Source of the DNA: Brevibacillus sedimenti
Lineage (GTDB): Bacteria; Bacillota; Bacilli; Brevibacillales; Brevibacillaceae
Assembly (NCBI RefSeq): GCF_020923495.1
Contig: NZ_CP064048.1
Span: forward strand, 2,729,001 to 2,793,000
Length of the DNA: 64,000 nt
Direction of reading: 5' to 3'
This document shows, piece after piece, positions 33,421 to 42,277 of this stretch (the first letter of the stretch is position 1; every line of letters starts with the position of its first letter). The position numbers and the translations under genes were made by a program. The notes below the pieces were generated by a model. It was not told the DNA's origin. It did not search any database and saw only the letters and a list, made by a program, of their open reading frames with translations.

Positions 33421-33864
33421 ATGGCAAAAGTGGAAAACCGCACGCTGCGCGAGATCATGACGAAAGACGTGGCTACTGTTACGCTTAAAGATAACGTCTA
33501 CGAAGTGGCATGCAAAATGCGCGATTGGAACGTCGGCGTCATCCCCGTTGTGGATGAGAAGCAGGACGTAATCGGCATCATCACCGACCGCGACATCGTC
33601 ATTCGCGGCTTGGCCGAAAAACGGGAAGGTTCGGCTGCCGTGGAAGAGGTGATGACCCGTGACATCATCCTGGGTCAGCCCGACATGACGGTGGACGAAG
33701 CGGCCAAAATCATGGCCCAGCATCAGATTCGCCGTCTGCCGGTGGTGGAGAACGGCAAGCTGGTGGGGATTGTTGCGCTGGGAGACATGGCGGTCCGCCA
33801 GGCACACCACGACGAAGCAAGCGAAGCGCTGTACGAAATCTCCGAACCGGCGCCCCGCCACTAA
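33421..33864 (+). CDS. ylbB: CBS domain protein (YlbB-like)
   Basis: ATG 33421 follows AAGGAGGAG. The 147-residue protein is a tandem CBS pair: MTKDVATVTLKDNVYEVACK (about 14-33) through ITDRDIVIRGLAE, then MTRDIILGQPDMTVDEAAKI through GIVALGDMAVRQ. CBS pairs bind adenine nucleotides and act as energy or redox sensors. No effector domain is attached. Its length agrees with B. subtilis YlbB, and ylbA-like and ylbF/G genes are close by, so I use that name. Confidence 0.85.
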   Translation: MAKVENRTLREIMTKDVATVTLKDNVYEVACKMRDWNVGVIPVVDEKQDVIGIITDRDIVIRGLAEKREGSAAVEEVMTRDIILGQPDMTVDEAAKIMAQHQIRRLPVVENGKLVGIVALGDMAVRQAHHDEASEALYEISEPAPRH

Positions 33865-33958
33865 GCTGCTGGCGCGGAGCGTTCTGCTCAATCGCAAGGC
33901 GCATGATACACCGCCATCTTACGGCGGCAAAAGGACGTTTGTCCCGGGTCCCGGGAAT

Positions 33959-33998
33959 GGAAAGGCTGTCGGCGCGCGACCGGCAGCCTTTCCTTTTT
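33959..33998 (+). terminator. Rho-independent terminator
   Basis: GGAAAGGCTG pairs exactly with CAGCCTTTCC and runs into six T's. A second dyad, CCGCC/GGCGG, lies just upstream at about 33911-33927. Confidence 0.85.
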
Positions 33999-34136
33999 TA
34001 TGGACAGGCAAATTGTATGGACAGGAAAACACGCGGGTGCAGCTGCCTCTCCATCGTAAAAAACAGGGCTGTACATTCACGCAACGGCAAGGTTTACAAT
34101 GGGGTAATAAGCGTATGGAGGGGAGAACAGCGGCTC

Positions 34137-35186
34137 ATGCAGATCAAGGAGTTGGCCCGCCGACTGCAAATCACGCCGCGGGCAATCCGTTTTTACGAAG
34201 AAAAGGGATTGATTACGCCGAAAAAGGCGGATAGTTCCGGCTACCGGCAGTTTACGGAAGCGGATGTGTGGCGCCTGCAAACCGTCATCACCCTGCGCGA
34301 GGTGGGCATGACCATCGAAGACATCCGGCACGTGCTGCGGCAGCTGGACGAGGGAGAGGGCAGTCTGCTGCACTACCTGGAGCTGCAGCTTTCCTTCGTG
34401 TACGACCGCTGGGTGGAATTGAGCAAGGTGATCCACACCACGGAGGCGATGATTGAGCGGGTAAAGAGGGATGGAGTAAGCGATCCCGCCTCCCTGTTTG
34501 AACTGGCGGAAGCAAGCAAACGGCTTCGTCAGGCGCGAAGCAACTGGGTGGACCGGTGGAATTTCAACCAATTGGCGGCCAACTACGACCAAATGGTCAC
34601 GGAAGCGCGCGACGGATTTCATCCGCATGAACGGTATGAACAAGTGCTGGACGCCCTGGTTGAGAAGGTCGCTCCTCAGCCGGGTGAAACCGGTCTTGAC
34701 GCCGGGACAGGCACGGGCAATCTGGCACGGCGGTTGCGGGAACGAGGGGCGACCGTCTGCGCGTTCGACCAGTCACCCGAGATGTTGAAGCGATGTCGGC
34801 AAAAAAATCCTGGGGTGGAGGCCAAGCTCGGCACGTTTTTCGCGTTTCCGTTTTTGGACAGCCGGTTTGACTTTGTCGCCACCAGTTACGCGCTGCACCA
34901 TCTGACCGACGAGCAGAAGGTGCTGGCGCTGGCGGAGTGCCGGCGCGTGCTGAAGCCGGAGGGGCGGTTGGCGATTGCCGACTTCATGTTCGTGGACGCC
35001 GGCCATCGCGCGAATCACCTGGAGGCATTGCGGCAGTCCGGCCGGACGGATGCGATTGAACGGATCGAATACGGGTATTATGCCGACCGCTCGCGGCTGC
35101 TGGCCGCGCTAAAAGAACTGGGATTTCAGCCGGAAGCGGAGCAGTTGACGACCTATGTACACCTCGTCTTCGCCACATTGGCGTAA
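34137..35186 (+). CDS. MerR-type regulator fused to a class I methyltransferase
   Basis: ATG 34137 starts a 349-residue two-domain protein. Residues 1-70 are a MerR winged helix (MQIKELARRLQITPRAIRFY, then a wing and second helix), residues 75-135 form the dimer helix, and from about 150 a SAM-dependent methyltransferase follows with motif I GLDAGTGTGNLARRL, acidic motif II VCAFDQSPEM and the YALHHL motif. The MerR part should bind DNA; the enzyme part methylates an unknown target or acts as the ligand sensor. The ribosome site GGAGGGGAG is about twelve bases away. Confidence 0.88.
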   Translation: MQIKELARRLQITPRAIRFYEEKGLITPKKADSSGYRQFTEADVWRLQTVITLREVGMTIEDIRHVLRQLDEGEGSLLHYLELQLSFVYDRWVELSKVIHTTEAMIERVKRDGVSDPASLFELAEASKRLRQARSNWVDRWNFNQLAANYDQMVTEARDGFHPHERYEQVLDALVEKVAPQPGETGLDAGTGTGNLARRLRERGATVCAFDQSPEMLKRCRQKNPGVEAKLGTFFAFPFLDSRFDFVATSYALHHLTDEQKVLALAECRRVLKPEGRLAIADFMFVDAGHRANHLEALRQSGRTDAIERIEYGYYADRSRLLAALKELGFQPEAEQLTTYVHLVFATLA

Positions 35187-35285
35187 GCGGCCCCCTGTCC
35201 TGCCCACTTTTGGGCTCATACAGCCAATGACACCCGTCTAGTCAGCTGCATAGGCTGTAAGCGAGAAGGAAAGGGGGACTCCACC

Positions 35286-35387
35286 ATGGGTTTTCTGGAT
35301 GGTTTTTTCGACCGGGAGAACGATGATTTTTTGTGGATTATCATCGTCGTGGTGATCTTGCTGTTTTTGTTCAGTGACCGAGATTAA
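35286..35387 (+). CDS. Spore-type micro-protein with one membrane helix
   Basis: A 33-residue ORF, MGFLDGFFDRENDDFLWIII and onward, with an acidic N-terminus and a C-terminal helix ending in FSDRD. AAAGGGGG precedes the ATG, and a terminator follows closely. It resembles YjcZ-type spore peptides in size and layout but lacks their exact ending. The upstream GGGCTCATAC (35211-35220) matches GGCTCATAC before the peptide gene at 8368. Confidence 0.6.
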   Translation: MGFLDGFFDRENDDFLWIIIVVVILLFLFSDRD

Positions 35388-35398
35388 ACTTCCTCGAC

Positions 35399-35427
35399 AA
35401 AACGACCTGCTGGCTGGGTCGTTTTTG
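35399..35427 (+). terminator. Rho-independent terminator
   Basis: ACGACC pairs with GGTCGT around a nine-base loop, then four more T's, directly after the micro-protein gene. Confidence 0.8.
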
Positions 35428-35525
35428 TGTATTTCCTTTTCCCGTCCGCCTTCACCCCGGGTTGACCTCTCCAGGACGATCGGCTACGCTGGTAAACAGC
35501 ACAGCGAGAAAAGGAGAGAACACCG

Positions 35526-36251
35526 ATGAAACACATCATCCATTGGCTGATCGGCCTGTGCCTTGTGTTGACCGCTTGTGCGGCCAACGATCAGCCGAGT
35601 CCCAACGGCGAGATGACCGCGGTCGTCAAGCGCGTGGTGGACGGAGACACATTTGAGATTTCGAGCGGGGAAAAAGTGCGGATGATCGGCGTTGACACGC
35701 CGGAGACGGTCAAGCCCAACCACCCCGTGGAACCATACGGAAAGGAAGCGAGCGAATTCAGCAAGAAACTGCTGACGGGGCAAACAGTTACACTCAAGTT
35801 TGACGTCGAACCCCACGACCGTTACGGCCGGCTGCTGGCCTATGTGTACATGGCGGACGGCACGTTTGTCAACGAGAAGCTGGTCCGGGACGGATACGCG
35901 CGAATCATGACCGTCCCGCCCAATGTGGCTTACGCCGATCTGTTTCTGGAAGCGGAGCGGGACGCTCGGGAACACAACCGAGGGCTGTGGGGACTGTCCG
36001 ATTCCCAGACTACATCGACAGCAAAAGAAGCCGATAACGGCAAAGACAGTAATACCAAAAAAGCGAAGCAGACGGATAGCGCAGCGGAGACCCCGCCGCC
36101 GGGCAAGCCGATCAAGGGCAACATCAATGCCAAAGGAGAGAAAATCTATCATGTGCCCGGATCGGCCAACTACGAACGGACGAAAGCGGAGGTCTGGTTC
36201 GCCACGGAAGAAGAGGCCAAGGCAGCAGGATTTCGTCCGCCCAAGCGGTAG
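35526..36251 (+). CDS. Secreted thermonuclease-like lipoprotein
   Basis: A 241-residue protein with lipobox LTAC (Cys18), then a staphylococcal-nuclease domain (about 28-160): VDGDTF and GVDTPE supply the Ca2+-binding aspartates, the arginine of VRMIG and the arginine of DRYGRL flank the catalytic glutamate of DTPE. A low-complexity linker (about 160-198) leads to a C-terminal domain ([20 protein letters not shown]) common in such extracellular nucleases. It should degrade DNA or RNA outside the membrane. Confidence 0.92.
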   Translation: MKHIIHWLIGLCLVLTACAANDQPSPNGEMTAVVKRVVDGDTFEISSGEKVRMIGVDTPETVKPNHPVEPYGKEASEFSKKLLTGQTVTLKFDVEPHDRYGRLLAYVYMADGTFVNEKLVRDGYARIMTVPPNVAYADLFLEAERDAREHNRGLWGLSDSQTTSTAKEADNGKDSNTKKAKQTDSAAETPPPGKPIKGNINAKGEKIYHVPGSANYERTKAEVWFATEEEAKAAGFRPPKR

Positions 36252-36335
36252 CCGCCGGTCAGCAGGCGCACGCGAATGAAGCGGTCTCGGTTCGGGAACA
36301 CTGGTGGGTGACAGGATGTGGAAAGGAGTGTCCCG

Positions 36336-36755
36336 ATGAAGGCCCCGCAACTGATCACCCGCCTGCTGATACTGATTGGAGTGGCCGCGTGCATCGAGCT
36401 GTTTGTCTATGCGAACCGCGATGCAAACACCCAAGCGCCGGTCGAAGCCGTTCACGATCAGCACCGGCTCCCTACGCTGAACGTGTCCCATACGCTGAAA
36501 CAGGATGACCTGCATTTGAAGCTGAACGTGACCGGTTTTACCTTTTCTCTGGAAAACATGGGAAAGGACAACCGATACGGTGAGGGGCACGTCCATCTCT
36601 ACCTGGACGGCAAAAAGGTGGCCAAGATCTTTGAACCGCAGTACGTGTTAAAAGACATTCCGCCGGGCCGACACGACGTCGTGGTCGAACTGGCGCACAA
36701 CAATCACGAATCATACGGCGTGCAGCAGAAGCTGCAGATCGACGTCAAGCCGTAG
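36336..36755 (+). CDS. Membrane-anchored Ig-like domain protein of unknown function
   Basis: ATG 36336 has AAAGGAG upstream. The 139-residue product has an N-terminal hydrophobic anchor (about 7-26) and an extracellular beta-sandwich-like region with GEGHVHLYLDGKKVAKIF and PGRHDVVVELAHNNHESYG. The conserved histidines could bind metal, but this is speculation. It follows the nuclease by 85 bases and may share its transcript. Confidence 0.7.
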   Translation: MKAPQLITRLLILIGVAACIELFVYANRDANTQAPVEAVHDQHRLPTLNVSHTLKQDDLHLKLNVTGFTFSLENMGKDNRYGEGHVHLYLDGKKVAKIFEPQYVLKDIPPGRHDVVVELAHNNHESYGVQQKLQIDVKP

Positions 36756-36878
36756 CCCGGCCGGCGTCAAACAGGAGCGGCCGCTTTAGGACAGCGAACG
36801 CGCATCCGGGGCGGGCGCATGCAAAAAGCCGACCCTCATCCCGTATCGACGGGACAAGCATGGGCCGGCTTTCCTGTG

Positions 36879-37307
36879 TCAAGAGATAGTTACCTGCACC
36901 TGGGCCTGCGCGTCAGGAAGCGCAACCACCAGGGTTGGATAGGAAATAACCTGTGTCTTCATCGCGCCGGCGGCCGGTTTTTGTTCACGGACGCGGATGA
37001 CAAATCCGTGTGCGCCGGTGCGCTCCACCCGCTCGGTCACCAGACGGTAGCCGCCGGTCGGACGCTGCCCGACACCGATGACGACATAGGTCTTACCGTC
37101 GGCGCGGACGATCGTGTGACCGCCGCTTTTTTGCACCTGCTTCAGGGCATCGCGGACCGCCGGCGGGTAAGAAGCAGAGACGGATTCAGTTGCGTTCGTC
37201 CCTTCCGCAGGGACGGCGATTGGAGTAGGATGATCTATAGAAAACGGCTGTACCCCCGGAATCGCCAGGGCGGCAGCCAAAATCAAACTGTACCATGCAT
37301 GCAACAT
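36879..37307 (-). CDS. PrcB-like secreted domain protein
   Basis: ATG 37307 follows AAGGAGGG. The 142-residue protein has a signal peptide (about 1-20) and a C-terminal domain with YVVIGVGQRPTGGYRLVTER and SYPTLVVALP, the pattern of the PrcB C-terminal family (protease-complex subunit fold, often in exported proteins). There is no partner protease gene nearby. It is divergent from the XPB-like gene. The role is unknown. Confidence 0.75.
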   Translation of the reverse strand: MLHAWYSLILAAALAIPGVQPFSIDHPTPIAVPAEGTNATESVSASYPPAVRDALKQVQKSGGHTIVRADGKTYVVIGVGQRPTGGYRLVTERVERTGAHGFVIRVREQKPAAGAMKTQVISYPTLVVALPDAQAQVQVTIS

Positions 37308-37378
37308 GTCGATATCCCTCCTTGCGATTGTAGGTTGACGAACATGTGGCAAATAACGGTGAAAGCGGGGTGACAAGC

Positions 37379-39274
37379 GTGCGTGTGCAGCAATGCGTCG
37401 AATACCTTTCCCACTCGACACGGCAAGCGATGATAGCCGAGCAGGAAAAGCGGCTGGGCATCCGCGATGAACGGGATGTGCACATCCGCCTGGCTGATCC
37501 CGCCTTTGCCATGGAAGTGTGGAAGCAGGCCAGCGAACCCGAACGGCAAGCAATTCGGCTGTTTGTCACCACTTCTGCCAGAGGATTTTTCCGGAAGAGA
37601 GAGTGGGATCGGCTCAGCGCCCAAAACCACAGGCATCTGGCCGTCGGATTGAACAGACTGCGCCGGCTCGGGCTGGTCCTAACCGTTCGCAAGAGATGGA
37701 GCGAAATCGGTTACCTGATGCCCCGTGAAGTGCGGGAGCATCTGACCTTCTGTCTGCTGCCGGAGGCAAAACCCCCATCGTTGGCGCCAAAAACGCTCCC
37801 TTATTATATAACAGCAGGACGGGGGTTACATCTGGATCTTTTTGCCGTCCTGCTGTTCATTCGCGACAATGACGTGCCGCTGACGCAAAAAGGCGGCGTT
37901 CACCGCCGGGTCCGGCAAAAGATGGCAGCACTGCTGTCACTGAACAGAAGCCATGTAGCCGGATGGAAACTGCCGCCGCTAGCCGATGAGGAACCGGATG
38001 GGCTGCCATTGGCTGTCGTTCTGGATGTGGCGCTGCGCCTGGGGCTTGTCCGTCCGCAGGAGAAACGTCTGGTCCTGGCAGAGCAACGCGTTCTCCAATG
38101 GCTGGACATGACACCGGAGCAGAGTTGGGAACAATTGTACGAGCTGGCAGCCGAGCAGTACCTGCCCCATGAAAGCTGGTGGGACGCACTTGCCTTGTGG
38201 ATGAAGCGTTCTCCGCTGGAACAGTGGCACTCGCTCGACTACATGCTGCAACGTTTGGCGGAGGCTGGATTTGTTCTGCCGGACGAGGCAAAGCAACGGG
38301 CCGTGGACGAGTGGCTTCACCTGCTCTTGGGGTTTGGCTGGATTCAGCTCGGCACCGCAGAGGACGGAGCGCTTTACTGGCGATGGAACAGCCTGCCCCG
38401 TTTGCCCCGGGAAGAAGGGTGGTTTGTCGATCCAGCCGGAATCATTACCATACCGCCGCTCGTTCCGCTGCAGGCGGTATGGGCGTTGAGCCGTTTCTGT
38501 CCGCTGGCGTTTGATGGGGAGCTGCTGCGCGGCGAACTGCAGGCCAAACCGTTACAGGCTTTTCTGGCCGCAGGCGGAACGGAGCAGCAGGCCGTGGAGA
38601 CGCTGCGCCAGTCCTGCACCCACCCGCTGCCGGAAGCGGTCAGTCAGCTGATCCACATGTGGGGGAAAAACGCGCGGCAAATCCAACTGGAACCGCTGTT
38701 TCGGGTGCGGACCGCCCACCCCGGTCTGCTGGAGGAGTTGCGGCAGATCGAAGCGTTTCAGCCGTATCTGGAGATGGTCATTTCCCCGACCGATTTCCTC
38801 GTGACGCCTGCCCAGAAGGAGAGCCTGTTGGCCCTGTTTCGGGCGTATGGCTACGAGCCGCAGGATGGGGCGCTGATGCGTGTGGAAAGGGAAGAGACGG
38901 ATATTAGTGACGATGGGCCGACTGCCGGTCTGTTTGCCGTGGACCGGCCCTGGGACGGATACGCAGTGGAAAACACCTTTCCCGACCAGTGGGAAGGCAT
39001 GCCTCAAGCGGCAACTCTGCCCAAGATGTGGACGCAGCATTTCCAGTCCTACCATCCGCAAACCTTGCGCGATCTGCTGCAGCGGGCCCGCGAACTGGAA
39101 CTGGAGGTTCAGCTGCGTCTCATGAGCGGTCAGACGTGGGAGGGCATCCCGCGGCAGCTGGCTGTGGAAATGGGGTACTGGCATCTTGTCCTGGAGGATC
39201 GCAGCGGAAAAAGACGGTGTCGGCTGGACGAGATCGATCGCGTGCGCATTCTTCTGCCGGATTATCTGTACTAG
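37379..39274 (+). CDS. XPB/Ssl2-like N-terminal domain protein without helicase core
   Basis: GTG 37379, five bases after GGGGTGA, is the likely start. The 631-residue product has winged-helix-like modules at the N-terminus and, from about 440, the XPB/Ssl2-like region (LLEELRQIEAFQPYLEMVISPTDFLVTP). No Walker A or DEAD motif occurs, so it is not a helicase by itself. Similar long proteins without ATPase motifs are common in Brevibacillus and Paenibacillus. The function is unknown; DNA binding is plausible. Confidence 0.8.
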   Translation: MRVQQCVEYLSHSTRQAMIAEQEKRLGIRDERDVHIRLADPAFAMEVWKQASEPERQAIRLFVTTSARGFFRKREWDRLSAQNHRHLAVGLNRLRRLGLVLTVRKRWSEIGYLMPREVREHLTFCLLPEAKPPSLAPKTLPYYITAGRGLHLDLFAVLLFIRDNDVPLTQKGGVHRRVRQKMAALLSLNRSHVAGWKLPPLADEEPDGLPLAVVLDVALRLGLVRPQEKRLVLAEQRVLQWLDMTPEQSWEQLYELAAEQYLPHESWWDALALWMKRSPLEQWHSLDYMLQRLAEAGFVLPDEAKQRAVDEWLHLLLGFGWIQLGTAEDGALYWRWNSLPRLPREEGWFVDPAGIITIPPLVPLQAVWALSRFCPLAFDGELLRGELQAKPLQAFLAAGGTEQQAVETLRQSCTHPLPEAVSQLIHMWGKNARQIQLEPLFRVRTAHPGLLEELRQIEAFQPYLEMVISPTDFLVTPAQKESLLALFRAYGYEPQDGALMRVEREETDISDDGPTAGLFAVDRPWDGYAVENTFPDQWEGMPQAATLPKMWTQHFQSYHPQTLRDLLQRARELELEVQLRLMSGQTWEGIPRQLAVEMGYWHLVLEDRSGKRRCRLDEIDRVRILLPDYLY

Positions 39275-39333
39275 CCGGATTGTTTCGTGGTACAATGCAA
39301 GATAAGGGCTTTCAAGAAAGGGGGTCTCGCTGC

Positions 39334-39789
39334 ATGGAAGCATTGGAGACGGTGGATATGGCCGAGCTTATCCTGCATTCGCACGAGCTGTCCACGATGA
39401 TCAACCATTCGCGCGAGGTCTCGGAGTACATTCATGCCAAGCAGCGGATGGAAGCGGACGAGGAGGCGCAGCGCCTGCTCGCGCTGTTCGAACGCAAAAA
39501 GGCCCAATACGAAGATGTTCAGCGGTTTGGGAAATATCATCCCGACTACGATCAGATATCGAAAGAGGTCCGCGAGCTGAAGCGGAAAATCGAGATGCTG
39601 GATTCTGTCCAGGCGTTCAAGCGGGCGGAGGACAACCTGGACCGTCTGCTGTACCAGGTGGGACGAACCATCGCCGACGCGGTCTCGGAGACGATCAAGG
39701 TCCCCAGCAACAATCCGTTTCTGGAGGCGAAAAGCAGCGGCTGCGGCAGCGGGGGAAGCTGCGGGTGCAGCATAAAAAAACGCTCATGA
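39334..39789 (+). CDS. ylbF: YlbF family regulator (RicF)
   Basis: ATG 39334 follows AAAGGGGG. The 151-residue helical protein has the YlbF core (AELILHSHELSTMINHSREV, then YHPDYDQISKEVRELKRKIE) and a C-terminal cysteine tail CGSGGSCGC. In B. subtilis RicF forms the RicA-RicF-RicT complex, whose cysteines hold [4Fe-4S] clusters, promoting mRNA processing by RNase Y, sporulation, competence and biofilm formation. The stop overlaps the convergent Cys-rich gene. Confidence 0.93.
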   Translation: MEALETVDMAELILHSHELSTMINHSREVSEYIHAKQRMEADEEAQRLLALFERKKAQYEDVQRFGKYHPDYDQISKEVRELKRKIEMLDSVQAFKRAEDNLDRLLYQVGRTIADAVSETIKVPSNNPFLEAKSSGCGSGGSCGCSIKKRS

Positions 39790-40107
39790 CCGCGGCTGCC
39801 TGAGAAGGAAGCAGTCTTCGCACAAGTTTCCGCAGCAAAACTGCTTCTCCTGCGGCACAAGGAAGCGCACGCGAAAGACGTGCTGCGAGCTGTCGGAGCG
39901 CACGTAGACGCACTCCAGTTTCAGCTTGGTGTCCGCCGTGATCCGTTCCCCCGTCGCCAACAGCTGACAGGCTAGTTGAGTGGCGGGGAGCGGACTGGCT
40001 ATATAAAAAAAGCGCTGGCCAGCAAACTGGCGCCAGTACGCTGAAGCGGCGACGTCCTGCTGCAGGATCGCGTCCGTAAACCGTTGGTAGTACGTGTCCA
40101 GGCGCAT
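39784..40107 (-). CDS. Cys-rich small protein between ylbF and ylbG
   Basis: A 107-residue protein on the opposite strand to ylbF/ylbG. The main part looks like an alpha/beta domain (YYQRFTDAILQQDVAASAYW, then KLKLECVYVRSD), and the end carries four cysteines in CCGNLCEDC, suited to bind zinc or an Fe-S cluster. Its 3' end overlaps ylbF by six bases. B. subtilis has no gene here. The family is not recognised. Confidence 0.65.
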   Translation of the reverse strand: MRLDTYYQRFTDAILQQDVAASAYWRQFAGQRFFYIASPLPATQLACQLLATGERITADTKLKLECVYVRSDSSQHVFRVRFLVPQEKQFCCGNLCEDCFLLRQPRS

Positions 40108-40202
40108 GTGTCATCCCTCGCTTTTAGAAGTATTTTGCGGGCCGGGTAATGCGTCTGTTATGAAACATTTTATCACGTTCGGGAAGGAGATCGACGACCA
40201 GC

Positions 40203-40559
40203 ATGAGAGAACGACGTCTTGGGGTCGCCGTGTGGGTGAAAAACACGCGTGCCGCCAAAAATTTACGCAAATTTGGCACCATTCACTACATCTCCAAGCG
40301 GTTGAACTACGTGTCGATGTACGTCGATGCCAATCAGATCGACGAAACAATCCGCATGATGGAAAAGCTGCACTTCGTCACGAAAATCGAGCGGTCCCAC
40401 CGACACGAAATTCCAATCGAGTACAACAACGCCAAGCCGGACAAGGCGAAAGAATACGACTACAAACAGGAGAAAAGCCAGCTCATGGCCCTGACGGAAA
40501 ACTTGCAAAACGACGATGGATTGGTGCCGACAGGCGTTTCGACAGAAATCGCCCGCTAA
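40203..40559 (+). CDS. ylbG: YlbG family protein (UPF0298, DUF2129)
   Basis: A 118-residue protein with the YlbG signature RRLGVAVWVKNTRAAKNLRKFG and YISKRLNYVSMYVD. The C-terminal tail is longer than the core family and charged. ylbF and ylbG are adjacent in Bacillus; here they are separated by the leftward Cys-rich gene. Function unknown. Confidence 0.92.
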   Translation: MRERRLGVAVWVKNTRAAKNLRKFGTIHYISKRLNYVSMYVDANQIDETIRMMEKLHFVTKIERSHRHEIPIEYNNAKPDKAKEYDYKQEKSQLMALTENLQNDDGLVPTGVSTEIAR

Positions 40560-40690
40560 GCTGCCACATTTCGGCAGCTTTTTTGCTTTTGCTGGTGGGT
40601 GTGGCATGATATGCTGTAAGAAATGGGAAATGTAATGGACATGGAAAGCGATACTGACAATGACAGCGTTTACAGAAGGGCGGTGCGTAC

Positions 40691-41455
40691 ATGATTCACC
40701 TGGATATCAACTGCGACTTGGCGGAAGGGTTCAGCCGCGGACGGCAAACGGAAGACCTGGGCATCATGAAGTGGATTACGTCCGTTAACGTTGCCTGCGG
40801 CCTGCATGCTGGCGATCCCCATAACATCTGCAGAACAGTAGAAGCGGCGCTCCGGCACGGGGTGAAAATCGGCGCGCATCCAGGCTACCCCGACGTACAG
40901 GGGTTCGGCCGCCGTTCCATGAACCTCTCGGCGCGGGAGGTGTACGAACTGGTACTGTATCAAGTGGCCGCCCTGTCCGGCGTGACAAAGGCGCTGGGAG
41001 GGAGCCTGCATCACGTGAAACTGCACGGGGCGCTGTACAACGAGGCTGCCGAGCAGCCTGAACTGGCCGAGGCAGTAGTGCAGGCGATCGTCGACATCGA
41101 CGGCGACCTGATCCTCTATGCCTTGTCGGGCAGCAAACTGGTGGAGATCGGTCTGGAATACGGTCTGCAGGTGGCGGAAGAAGTATTTGCCGACCGCGCG
41201 TATCTGCCAAACGGCAGGTTGGCTCCGCGTGAACTGGAGGGCAGCGTGCTGATCAGCAAGGAAGAGCAGATGCAGCAGACGAGGCAGCTCGTACTGGAAC
41301 AGACGGTGCAAACCGTGGACGGGAGTGTGATTGCGCTGGCTGCGGACACGCTCTGCGTACACGCCGAAAGCCCGGATCTGCTGCCGTTTCTCACCGAACT
41401 GCACCGCTGGGCCAAACAGCATGACGTGAAAATCGAGCCGTTCTGTGGCAAATAA
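40691..41455 (+). CDS. pxpA: 5-oxoprolinase subunit PxpA (LamB/YcsF family)
   Basis: A 254-residue protein with IDINCDLAEGF-type start (HLDINCDLAEGFSRG), VACGLHAGDP, GAHPGYPD and VKLHGALYNEA, all hallmarks of PxpA. It should act with PxpB and PxpC to open 5-oxoproline with ATP. Neither partner lies next to it here, which is unusual because the genes normally cluster. The last part carries DTLCVHAESPDLLPFL, typical for the family. Confidence 0.92.
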   Translation: MIHLDINCDLAEGFSRGRQTEDLGIMKWITSVNVACGLHAGDPHNICRTVEAALRHGVKIGAHPGYPDVQGFGRRSMNLSAREVYELVLYQVAALSGVTKALGGSLHHVKLHGALYNEAAEQPELAEAVVQAIVDIDGDLILYALSGSKLVEIGLEYGLQVAEEVFADRAYLPNGRLAPRELEGSVLISKEEQMQQTRQLVLEQTVQTVDGSVIALAADTLCVHAESPDLLPFLTELHRWAKQHDVKIEPFCGK

Positions 41456-41475
41456 CGCAGATGTATAAGCGAATG

Positions 41476-41536
41476 AAAAAGCCGTGCCATTCCGGCCGCC
41501 AGCCAAAAGGCGGAGGAGCGAAAGCACGGCTTTTGT
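41476..41536. terminator. Bidirectional terminator
   Basis: AAAAAGCCGTGC pairs with GCACGGCTTTT. An inner CCGCC/GGCGG hairpin lies in the loop. It separates convergent pxpA and modC. Confidence 0.75.
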
Positions 41537-41575
41537 CGTGTCCGTCCAGCTTCACATGCCCGATCAGCTAACACC

Positions 41576-42268
41576 TCAAGAGGATTCGTGCGCGGTCCCG
41601 GCGTGGAAAGACGACTCGTTTGATCGCCTGGGACCGTGGGGCAGCACCTGGCCGTTCTGCACCACGAGGATCACGCTGCCCAACCGTTCCGCCTCCTGGA
41701 GATCGTGGGTGACCAGGAGAAACGGTATTCGCCACATCTCGTGCAGTCGGAGCAGTTCATCCTGGCACTGGCGGCGTGTATCTGCGTCCAGGGCGGACAG
41801 CGGCTCATCCAGGAGCAGGATATCCGGTTCCGTGGCCAGTGCCCGTACCAGGGCGACTCGCTGTTTTTGCCCGCCGGACAGTTGATGCGGGTATTTATCC
41901 AGTAGCCGATCAATCCCGACGGAGGCGAGCAGTTCGGCCAGCCGCAGGTTGGTCCCCTTTTTCAGTCCGTAGCGGATGTTCTGTTCCACGGTCATGTGCG
42001 GAAACAGGGCGTAGTCCTGAAAGAGATAGCCCACGTTGCGCTGCTGCGGCGGAAGGGCCTTTTTTGAAACGCTGTCAAAAAAGACGGTGTCGCCCAGCCG
42101 GATGAGGCCCGCATCGGGATTGGTCAATCCCGCCACACAATTCAACATGGTGGTTTTCCCCGCACCGGAAGGGCCAAACAGGACGACAATCTCGTCTTTT
42201 GCCGTAAACCGCGCGTGCAGGACGCCGTCAGGCAGCCGTTTTTGCATGTCGACATACAGCATGGTCAT
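41576..42268 (-). CDS. modC: Molybdate ABC transporter ATP-binding protein ModC
   Basis: A 230-residue ATPase: Walker A GPSGAGKT (about 33-40), signature LSGGQKQR, Walker B ILLLDEP, VTHDLQEAERL. It is shorter than the classic ModC because the C-terminal molybdate-binding (TOBE/MopI) domain is absent, leaving only the catalytic part. It follows modB by nine bases. Assignment rests on the modA and modB neighbours. Confidence 0.85.
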   Translation of the reverse strand: MTMLYVDMQKRLPDGVLHARFTAKDEIVVLFGPSGAGKTTMLNCVAGLTNPDAGLIRLGDTVFFDSVSKKALPPQQRNVGYLFQDYALFPHMTVEQNIRYGLKKGTNLRLAELLASVGIDRLLDKYPHQLSGGQKQRVALVRALATEPDILLLDEPLSALDADTRRQCQDELLRLHEMWRIPFLLVTHDLQEAERLGSVILVVQNGQVLPHGPRRSNESSFHAGTAHESS

Positions 42269-42277
42269 TCTCCCGCC

